Source: Clostridiales bacterium UBA7273 (GTDB lineage Bacteria; Bacillota; Clostridia; Oscillospirales; Oscillospiraceae). From it: a stretch of DNA of 64,000 nt. The stretch is from NCBI GenBank assembly GCA_002472405.1, contig DKRV01000043.1:38387-102386 (forward strand), written 5' to 3'. Position numbers and translations under genes: made by a program. Within the stretch, counting starts at the first letter, position 1, and every line of letters begins with the position of its first letter. Shown here one piece after another: positions 24,562-30,897 of the stretch. The notes beneath the pieces were generated by a model that had not been told where the DNA came from, ran no database searches, and saw nothing but the letters and a program-made list of their open reading frames with translations.

Positions 24562-25820
24562 GTTTCACTATTCTCCTGTGACTGTTCAGGCTCGCCCTCT
24601 GTCTGCGGTGCGGTCTCCTCGGCCGCCTCTGCTGCCGCCATTTCGTCGGCATAACGGCTGGGATCGTAAGCTCTGCCTCTTGCGTAGCGGCGCTTGCCGA
24701 CCTGAGAGGGATTTTCGGGCTTTTCTATGCCAAGCTTTTCGCGGCGCGCCTCGCGCTCCGCTCTTTCGCTTGCGGCGATGCGCTCTGCATCGGCCTGCTT
24801 CTGCTGAGCCTGCATTTTCTTTTTGCTGGTGTTGTTATTGCGGGTCGTTGCACCCTCCACCTTGAGCTGCTCGTGCTCCTCATGGCGGCGTGCACGCTCG
24901 GCCTCTTTCTCCTTCTGTGCTGCGATGCGCTCTGCATCCTCGATATCGAGCTTACGCTTGTAGTGCTTTGTGAGCACAAGGTCACGCACGATACCGAAGC
25001 AGCTGTTGGCAATCCAGTAAACGCCGAGAGCCGCAGGCATGATGAAGCAGATCCAGATGGACATAATGGGCATCATGAGGTTCATGGTCTTCATGCTCAT
25101 TTCAGCCTGTCCTGCCTGGGGAGGGTTGGTTGCCTGGCTGATCTTCATCGACGCCCAGGAAAGGAACGCCGCGATCAGAGGGATAAGGAACAGGCCGATG
25201 GTTGCGAGGATATCGGCGCTCGAGAAATCGAAGTTCCAGATCTTCCAGTCGGGGATCGAGCCGAGGTTCATGCCGAGAAAGCTGTAGTCAATGTTCAGCA
25301 GCTTTCCGTCAAAGTTGCCGAGGGCGTTTGTGACTGCGTCCCAGTTTTTGTGGATCGCGTCGGCAACGCCGATCTGGTCATAGGTGCCCTGCTTGGAGGC
25401 GACAAAGCCTGCATTCTGGGTCGCCCAGTCGGTGAGCTTTTTGATGCTCTCATCGCCCAGGCCCATCATGCTGCCGAGAGGCTGACGGATGACGCTGTAA
25501 AGTGCGATGAGTATGGGGAACGGGATCAGTGACCAAAGGCAGCCGGAAGTGGGGCTTGCCCCCTGCTCCTTGTAGAGCTTCATCACTTCCTGCTGATACT
25601 TCTGCTGATTGCCCCTATGCTTTTTCTCCAGCTCCTTAAGCTGAGGCTGGATACGGGTGGTCTTCATCATGCCCTTTTTGCTCTTTGCCATGAACGGCAG
25701 CAGGATCAGGTTGACCACAAGAGCAAAGAGGATAATGGCAAGGCCGTAGCTGTCGGTCCAGTTATAAAGGATCTCCAGCAGTCTGGCAAACGGCCAGACT
25801 ATAATATCCCATAGTGACAT
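24558..25820 (-). CDS. yidC: Membrane protein insertase YidC/OxaA
   Basis: 420 residues. N-terminal helix, then the 60K_IMP core: YGLAIILFALVVNLILLPF, then KGMMKTTRIQPQLKELEKKHRG and the later helices including MNLMMPIMSIWICFIMPAALG. It inserts membrane proteins with or after SecYEG. There is a long basic, Glu/Arg-rich cytosolic C-tail (residues ~300-420), expected to contact ribosomes. The segment between the first cytosolic loop and the last helices is longer than in Bacillus SpoIIIJ. No lipobox is seen. Confidence 0.95.
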   Translation of the reverse strand: MSLWDIIVWPFARLLEILYNWTDSYGLAIILFALVVNLILLPFMAKSKKGMMKTTRIQPQLKELEKKHRGNQQKYQQEVMKLYKEQGASPTSGCLWSLIPFPILIALYSVIRQPLGSMMGLGDESIKKLTDWATQNAGFVASKQGTYDQIGVADAIHKNWDAVTNALGNFDGKLLNIDYSFLGMNLGSIPDWKIWNFDFSSADILATIGLFLIPLIAAFLSWASMKISQATNPPQAGQAEMSMKTMNLMMPIMSIWICFIMPAALGVYWIANSCFGIVRDLVLTKHYKRKLDIEDAERIAAQKEKEAERARRHEEHEQLKVEGATTRNNNTSKKKMQAQQKQADAERIAASERAEREARREKLGIEKPENPSQVGKRRYARGRAYDPSRYADEMAAAEAAEETAPQTEGEPEQSQENSET

Positions 25821-25847
25821 AAGTTTCTCCTTGTATTCCGATCCTCG

Positions 25848-26066
25848 TCAGGGAACGGGATCGAAGAAATCGTGTTCGCCGAAGTGAAAAGGATGACACT
25901 TCGACAGCCGTTTAAGGGCGAGCCAGCCGCCCTTCAAAGCCCCGTATTTCTCGATAGCTTCAACGGCATATTGTGAGCAGGTCGGAATAAACCTACACCT
26001 CGGCGGAAACGCCGGGGAGACGTATTTCTGATATATGCGGATAAGCGCGAGAAGAAGCTTTTTCAT
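25848..26066 (-). CDS. yidD: Membrane protein insertion efficiency factor YidD
   Basis: 72 residues. The signature YQKYVSPAFPPRCRFIPTCSQYAVEAI carries the three conserved cysteine/arginine positions, with FHFGEHDFFDPVP at the end. It overlaps the rnpA stop by 4 bp and precedes yidC by 27 bp. Confidence 0.96.
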   Translation of the reverse strand: MKKLLLALIRIYQKYVSPAFPPRCRFIPTCSQYAVEAIEKYGALKGGWLALKRLSKCHPFHFGEHDFFDPVP

Positions 26067-26410
26067 TGCTCATCGCCTCTTAAAATATCAAGCTCGGCGC
26101 AGGCATGCAAAAAGGCATTTTCCATTTTGGAATACTCGGCCTGCACGCAGCGGCTGCGCGCAACGATGACGATATCGACATTTGTTTTGAGCTTGTCCGA
26201 ATTAAGCCTGTATATCTCCCTCAATCTGCGGCGGATGCGGTTGCGCACGACTGCCTTGCCCAGTTTGGTGGACACGGTATATCCAACGCGGCGCGCTCCA
26301 TGGTGATTTTTCAGAGCATACACGACCATGTAGGGCGTAACGGCGGTTTTGCCTTTGTTATAAAGCCGTTTAAACTCATAATTCTTTTTCAGAGTTGACC
26401 TGAAATCCAA
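26063..26410 (-). CDS. rnpA: Ribonuclease P protein component
   Basis: 115 residues, basic. The RNR motif is VVRNRIRRRLREIYR; the N-terminus (STLKKNYEFKRLYNKGK) is typical. Binds RNase P RNA for tRNA 5' maturation. Sits between rpmH and yidD in the canonical order. Confidence 0.96.
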   Translation of the reverse strand: MDFRSTLKKNYEFKRLYNKGKTAVTPYMVVYALKNHHGARRVGYTVSTKLGKAVVRNRIRRRLREIYRLNSDKLKTNVDIVIVARSRCVQAEYSKMENAFLHACAELDILRGDEQ

Positions 26411-26452
26411 TTATTCCACCCTTGCTTTCCGTTTTTCTCAGCAAACACGTTA

Positions 26453-26492
26453 AGGGCAGCACGGGTTAGACTTCCGTCAGCTTAGCTGCCCT
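26453..26492 (-). other. Stem-loop in the rpmH-rnpA spacer
   Basis: AGGGCAGC ... GCTGCCCT closes a loop with an inner ACGG/CCGT pairing. No T-run follows in either direction, so a processing or stability element is more likely than a terminator. Confidence 0.45.
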
Positions 26493-26530
26493 AAAAAATT
26501 TATTTGCTTTTCCTGCTCGGAGCTGCCAAA

Positions 26531-26665
26531 TCAGGCGCTCAGCTTTGCTCTGCCCTTTGCTCTGCGGCGAGCGAGGACCTTGCGGCCGTTTGCGGTAGCC
26601 ATTCTTTTGCGGAAGCCGTGCTCTTTCTTGCGCTGACGCTTCTTGGGCTGGTAAGTACGCAGCAT
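26531..26665 (-). CDS. rpmH: 50S ribosomal protein L34
   Basis: 44 residues from the ATG at 26665 (AAAGGAG upstream). LRTYQPKKRQRKKEHGFRKR and ATANGRKVLARRRAKGR are the full L34 signature. First gene of the rpmH-rnpA-yidD-yidC-khpB transcript. The usual neighbour dnaA/oriC is not next to it; thiT is. Confidence 0.98.
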   Translation of the reverse strand: MLRTYQPKKRQRKKEHGFRKRMATANGRKVLARRRAKGRAKLSA

Positions 26666-26729
26666 GTTTTGTGCACTCCTTTCAGAATAATACTCAACAT
26701 CGGGCTTTGCCCAAAGTAGTTGACAAAGT

Positions 26730-26767
26730 AATAAACTTCCGATGCTCACAAGCATCGGAAGTTTATT
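26730..26767. terminator. Hairpin at the start of the rpmH transcript / end of thiT
   Basis: AATAAACTTCCGATGCT - loop - AGCATCGGAAGTTTATT, a 17-bp perfect stem that partly overlaps the -10 of the rpmH promoter. It can serve as thiT terminator and as 5' hairpin of the rpmH mRNA. Confidence 0.7.
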
Positions 26768-26794
26768 ATATACGATACTCTTTTACCGTGTCAA
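26765..26794 (-). promoter_or_regulatory. Promoter of the rpmH operon
   Basis: Minus strand -35 TTGACA (26789-26794), 18-bp spacer, -10 TATAAT (26765-26770); both hexamers are consensus. Confidence 0.85.
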
Positions 26795-26801
26795 GGTTTT
26801 T

Positions 26802-27620
26802 TTAGGCCGCTCGGCTGTTTTTCAGTGCCTTGCTGACCACGATAAGCAAAACGGCAACAACAGCCGCGGATGCCGTTACCGCTATAACGGCAGTCCAGTT
26901 TGCCGCTGCAAGACCGGTAATGTCAAATTCGCCGCTTTCGGCACTCTGCAGATGTGAAAACACCTCAACAACGTCATATACCACGGCAGCTGCGGCAACA
27001 AGTCCCGCGACTATGCTCATGGCAGGTGCATGTACGCCGGAATTTGCGCGAACCAGCCTGCGAAGCTTTTCCTCTCTGAAATCTATGACAGAGCCTATAT
27101 ACGCCGCAGATACAGCCATAATTATGGCCTCCGGAAGCATATAGGTCGCATTATATATGAACGAATAGGAAAGTGCCGCCTGCGTAGGGATGGACAATCC
27201 TGCCCAAACCGTTGCACCGGAAATCACATGGCAGGCATAACGGAGGACGGATACAAAAACACAGCCAAGGGTCAGAGCCGCTGCCTGACTTTTAATAGCA
27301 TTTCTGAAAATGCCCGCAAAGCCGACTACCGTAAACGCAACTATGTAGTCGAGCAATATGACTGCGACAACACTCTGCCAAGTTGTAACATAGGAAAGCG
27401 AATTAAGACCCAAAAGCTGCTGGATGACGGCATAAACGAATGCCGAACCGAGTCCCCAGCCCATTCCTCTGCGATAAGCGATTATCGCTATCGGAAGCAT
27501 CGACGCTATCGTTATCGAGCCGCCATAGGGAAGCTCTGCAAGCTTTACCATGCTCAGCACGGTGGCAAGCGCTATCATGATAGCGCACTCCACAAGTGGG
27601 AGCGTTCTGTTCTTTGTCAT
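26802..27620 (-). CDS. thiT: Energy-coupled thiamine transporter S-component ThiT
   Basis: 272 residues, longer than the usual ~190. The ThiT core has MIALATVLSMVKLAELPYGGSI, YRRGMGWGLGSAFVYAVIQ and HVISGATVWAG, with about six helices. Residues ~195-272 add a further helix pair and a non-conserved tail. It captures thiamine for an ECF module. Preceded by a TPP riboswitch with a terminator, which fixes the assignment. Confidence 0.92.
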   Translation of the reverse strand: MTKNRTLPLVECAIMIALATVLSMVKLAELPYGGSITIASMLPIAIIAYRRGMGWGLGSAFVYAVIQQLLGLNSLSYVTTWQSVVAVILLDYIVAFTVVGFAGIFRNAIKSQAAALTLGCVFVSVLRYACHVISGATVWAGLSIPTQAALSYSFIYNATYMLPEAIIMAVSAAYIGSVIDFREEKLRRLVRANSGVHAPAMSIVAGLVAAAAVVYDVVEVFSHLQSAESGEFDITGLAAANWTAVIAVTASAAVVAVLLIVVSKALKNSRAA

Positions 27621-27646
27621 TTTCTATTCCTCCTAAAACATAAAAA

Positions 27647-27671
27647 ACCGCACTGCAAAAGCAATGCGGTC
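27647..27671 (-). terminator. Expression-platform terminator of the TPP riboswitch
   Basis: Minus strand ACCGCATTGC - TTTTG - CAGTGCGGT followed by TTTTTT, between the aptamer and the thiT ribosome site. Confidence 0.85.
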
Positions 27672-27696
27672 ATAGGAAAACGATTGATATAAAGAT

Positions 27697-27795
27697 TTTC
27701 GTTTCCTACGCCGGCATTACCCGGATCAGGTTCGAGGGTCTCGGAAATTCGATTCTTTCCGTCTCAGCCGAGAAAACTCAGCACCCCTTTTGCAA
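27697..27795 (-). promoter_or_regulatory. TPP riboswitch aptamer (THI element)
   Basis: On the minus strand: GGGGTGC, then GGCTGAGA, ACCCTCGAACCTGATC, GGGTAATGCCGGCGTAGG. This is the conserved thi-box. Binding of thiamine pyrophosphate should favour the following terminator and switch thiT off. Confidence 0.97.
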
Positions 27796-27824
27796 TGACA
27801 TATTAATATTTTTGCTGCATTTTG

Positions 27825-28337
27825 TCAAGACCTGCTTACATAGTCGGCAAAGAACTTCTGCTTCGGCAGCCAGGACAGCAGCGGAAGGCCGGCAATGAAC
27901 ATTACAGCGGCTTCGCCGAGAGCTACCTCGCCGGCAAAGACGGCAAATGCGCCGAAGTTTTTGATCGGATTGAGCCCTGCTACGACGACCGTGAGCATCG
28001 CGCCGACTATAAGTCCGTTCCAGATAACCGGCATAAGGCAGGCAAGCGCCTTTTTATTGTGCTTTCCGCACCACGATATGCACAGGCATGCTATAAGCGT
28101 TGCAAGCGAGCCGAAGATGATATCCGGCAGTCCTGCCGCGCTTGCAATGTTTGCGATAGCACATCCGAAAAACAGTCCCCATGTCGTGCTCGGCATGAAA
28201 AACGGAAGTATGCACAGCACCTCGGATATTCTGCACTGCACGGGGCCGTAGCTTATCGGCGCAAGCACCATCGTGAGCACTGCATACAGCGCGCCGATAA
28301 CGGCGGCGGTCACTATGTTTCTTGTGGTTTTATTCAT
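27825..28337 (-). CDS. queT: Queuosine precursor transporter S-component QueT
   Basis: 170 residues from the ATG at 28337 (GGAGG upstream). Six-helix ECF S-component: AAVIGALYAVLTMVLAPISYG, VQCRISEVLCILPFF, GCAIANIASAAGLPDIIFGSLAT. Takes up queuine or preQ precursors. Its start overlaps the end of queH by 8 bp, so uptake and the last reduction step are made together. Confidence 0.9.
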   Translation of the reverse strand: MNKTTRNIVTAAVIGALYAVLTMVLAPISYGPVQCRISEVLCILPFFMPSTTWGLFFGCAIANIASAAGLPDIIFGSLATLIACLCISWCGKHNKKALACLMPVIWNGLIVGAMLTVVVAGLNPIKNFGAFAVFAGEVALGEAAVMFIAGLPLLSWLPKQKFFADYVSRS

Positions 28338-28950
28338 TGCTGCCTCCATTGAGCGAAAATACGCAGCCGCAGTATTCCTGACGGTACAGCCCGTATTTTT
28401 CGGACAAGATAATTGATCTGTGGTTTCCCTCGCGTTTTTTAAATTCCGAGGGCAGCCATCTGACATCGTACTTTTTTTCGGCCTCGCGGCCGATGGCGTT
28501 TATGACGACCGCATCCTTGCGCGAGGACACGGTGAGCGTCGTGCAGAACCAGTCAAAGCCGCGCTCGGCGGCGATGCGTGCGGTCTCGTCAAGGCGTATT
28601 CGGAAGCACTCAAGGCACCTTTTGCCCTCCTCCGGCTCGTTTTCAAGCCCTTTTATACGCGAAAAATAGTCCTCACTGCGCCACGGCAGTGTCAAAAGCC
28701 CTGCGCAAATCCCGTCCTCGGCAAGGCAGGATATAAGCTGCTTTTGGGTGGCAAGGCGCTTTTCGAACTCTTCCTCCGGCCAGAGATTCGGATTATACCA
28801 CAAAACCGTTACATCAAAATGCTGCGAAAGCAGCTCGATCACCGAGCTTGAGCACGGTCCGCAGCAGCTGTGCAGCAGTATGCTCGGCTTGGTGTCTCCG
28901 AAGCCGGCGACAATCTTATCATATTTTCTGAAAAAGTTTTCTCTGTTCAT
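28330..28950 (-). CDS. queH: Epoxyqueuosine reductase QueH
   Basis: 206 residues. Cysteine motifs LLHSCCGPCSS, RCLECFRIRL and EYCGCVFS are those of QueH, an iron-sulfur enzyme that reduces epoxyqueuosine to queuosine in tRNA wobble position 34 and replaces QueG in anaerobes. WYNPNLWPEEEFEKR and LTVSSRKDAVVINAIG are also family-typical. Confidence 0.95.
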   Translation of the reverse strand: MNRENFFRKYDKIVAGFGDTKPSILLHSCCGPCSSSVIELLSQHFDVTVLWYNPNLWPEEEFEKRLATQKQLISCLAEDGICAGLLTLPWRSEDYFSRIKGLENEPEEGKRCLECFRIRLDETARIAAERGFDWFCTTLTVSSRKDAVVINAIGREAEKKYDVRWLPSEFKKREGNHRSIILSEKYGLYRQEYCGCVFSLNGGSNE

Positions 28951-28977
28951 AACGCTCCTCTTTCAAAAACGTTTTAC

Positions 28978-29006
28978 ATTATATATACGCACATTTTACC
29001 TGTCAA
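28978..29006 (-). promoter_or_regulatory. Promoter of queH-queT
   Basis: Minus strand -35 TTGACA (29001-29006), 17-bp spacer, -10 TATAAT (28978-28983), about 28 bp before the queH ATG. The leader is too short for a preQ1 riboswitch. Confidence 0.82.
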
Positions 29007-29196
29007 CCGTTATCACTCTTGTTTTCGCCGCATTTTTCATGTATGATTGTATTTGGTTAGGATGCCGATACAGTAATAGAAGAAATAGCATTCTGGTGAT
29101 ATGTCAAGAGAAATTTAAAATAGTTTTTGATATGTTTTTCCTAAAAAAGGGCGCACTTCACCGTCGCTCATTAATCATCTTTTTGAAAAATGAGCG

Positions 29197-30474
29197 CTAT
29201 TCAGACTCAGTATTTAATTCGGCGTCCAGTTTTTCGCCGGTGTACAGTTGGTTTTTGACCAGCAAACCAAAAACGAGTCGTACGAATTTACGAGATGTAA
29301 GTGCGAGTGCTCTCTTGTGCTGATGTTTAGTTACTTCAGCATATTCAGGAACATACCTCCTGACGCTGTTTGCAGCTTCTCCAAAGTAATAACGGAGATA
29401 AGTATTTCCAGCTTTTGAAACACAGTTATCTTCGGAAACGAAGTCACCGGAATCATTTTTCAGCCATGTCAAACCTGCATATTTAGCAAGCGCATCTGAT
29501 GAGTGAAATGCTGTTATATCGCCTATTTCTGATAAGATTCCAGCAGCCCATACAGGTCCGATTCCTGGAATAGACTTAAGGATGATAAAGGCATTTGGGT
29601 TCATTCCGTTGATGCATTTTTCAATTGCCTGATCGATCAGTTTGATTTCTTTCTGATAGGTCTGGATACAGTTAAATGAACTTGCCAAAGACACATTTAA
29701 AGGTTCATACATGCATTTATCTAACCGATAGGAATCTCTGGCAGCTTTTTTCAGAAGTTCAGAAGTCCTGGATATATCTGCAATACGGTTTCGGCTTTTG
29801 GAAGCCAGAAACTGGAGCAGTTCTTCTTCCGGAGAATCAATGATCTCCTGAAGGGACATAAACTCTGTAAGAACTGCGGATGATGTGGCACCGTAAATGT
29901 TACTGAATGGCTGGCTGTCATTATCCAGAAGCTGAAGCTCACTGAATTTCAGGTAAAGATTGGATACCATATAGGTTTTTTCTCTGGTAATACATTCAGC
30001 AAGATGAAGACGGTGGCGTGTAAGTCTTTTTAAGGCAAGGTACTGGCTGCCTCGCCAGGGTTCACATTTTTTTGTGCGGCCGACTCTTGCAAAATCTGAA
30101 ATAAGGAAGGCATCCATGTGATCTGTCTTATCCATGCCAACATAGGATTTGCGGTAATTTGCAGTCGTCTTTGGATTCAAACAGTACACATAGGGTTTAT
30201 AAGGCATCAGGAGTTCACAGGATGACAGAAAGTTGGCTATATGGATGCTGTAAACAGATGTAGATTCCAGAGCCACAATAATGGTATTAAGATGCGGATG
30301 CTTTTGTATACAGGCAGCAATCTTTCCGGCAAGCTCATCAGCACCAGGCTGGTTGTTGCCGAAAGAAGCATCAATATATTTGTTTTCATCAAAATCCATG
30401 GCATAAACCACATTGGATTTTGAGCTTACATCAATACCAACGAACAAAGTGGACATATAGTTGATCTTGATCAT
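29197..30474 (-). CDS. IS110-family transposase (DEDD RuvC-like plus serine C-terminal domain)
   Basis: 425 residues, intact. The N-terminal RuvC-like domain has VGIDVSSKSNVVYA (first Asp), VALESTSVYSIHIA (Glu) and DKTDHMDAFLISDFAR (Asp pair). The C-terminal Transposase_20 domain has KSIPGIGPVWAAGILSEIGD and ALAKYAGLTW. Intact catalytic residues suggest an active or recently active element. Start at 30474; an in-frame ATG at 30456 (MSTLFVGIDVSS) is possible. Confidence 0.95.
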   Translation of the reverse strand: MIKINYMSTLFVGIDVSSKSNVVYAMDFDENKYIDASFGNNQPGADELAGKIAACIQKHPHLNTIIVALESTSVYSIHIANFLSSCELLMPYKPYVYCLNPKTTANYRKSYVGMDKTDHMDAFLISDFARVGRTKKCEPWRGSQYLALKRLTRHRLHLAECITREKTYMVSNLYLKFSELQLLDNDSQPFSNIYGATSSAVLTEFMSLQEIIDSPEEELLQFLASKSRNRIADISRTSELLKKAARDSYRLDKCMYEPLNVSLASSFNCIQTYQKEIKLIDQAIEKCINGMNPNAFIILKSIPGIGPVWAAGILSEIGDITAFHSSDALAKYAGLTWLKNDSGDFVSEDNCVSKAGNTYLRYYFGEAANSVRRYVPEYAEVTKHQHKRALALTSRKFVRLVFGLLVKNQLYTGEKLDAELNTESE

Positions 30475-30760
30475 GATATCACGATCCTTTCCGATCTGGA
30501 TTTGTGAAGCCTAAAGCAAAAGGTTTATCCGGGATATCATATGATGACCGCAACCTCGCATAATGAGCATTCATCCAGTCAGCATTTTTTGCTGGTGCTA
30601 ACGGCTGGAGATGCAACTTCTGTGTAAGCGGAATGTGTCATATGAGCCAGGCTGCATGCTTTCTGAGCAGTCTCGGACAAAGCCGGCTGAAAGGAGAAAA
30701 AGCAGTGCCTTCGGACATCAGACTCTGCTGATATCTTACCACAGGATAAACGATATGAAA
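30475..30760 (-). ncRNA. Candidate IS110 bridge RNA region
   Basis: About 285 nt of non-coding sequence directly upstream of the transposase on its strand. It includes hairpin CAGCA-TTTTT-TGCTG (30580-30595) and other short inverted repeats. Members of this family make a structured RNA from this end that pairs with donor and target DNA. Assigned from position and family knowledge; the loops were not resolved. Confidence 0.45.
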
Positions 30761-30840
30761 ATGTAACTATTGACTGTATAGATGGGAATGGGATGAGGGG
30801 AATACCTCTTAGATGTCCTTACCTCTATACCATAAAAAGA

Positions 30841-30880
30841 AATAAGTCTGTAAGTGATTTCTCTTGCTTACAAACTTATT
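30841..30880. repeat. Imperfect inverted repeat before the S-layer phosphoesterase gene
   Basis: AATAAGTCTGTAAG (30841-30854) and CTTACAAACTTATT (30867-30880), 13 of 14 bases complementary, 12-nt loop; the ribosome site follows 5 bp later. Either an operator or a leader hairpin. Confidence 0.6.
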
Positions 30881-30897
30881 ATACGAGGAGAAAAACA

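Larger units (their letters stand above)
29100..30785 (-). mobile_element. IS110-family insertion sequence (ends approximate)
   Basis: One transposase gene with about 100 bp downstream and about 310 bp non-coding upstream, AT-richer than both flanks, inserted between queH and the S-layer phosphoesterase gene. IS110 elements lack terminal inverted repeats, so the exact ends cannot be fixed here. The long upstream non-coding end fits the IS110 group rather than IS1111. Confidence 0.75.

Noticed and set aside
28951..29010. preQ1 riboswitch upstream of queH-queT
   Set aside because: The predicted transcript start leaves only about 20 nt before the ATG, too short for the aptamer.
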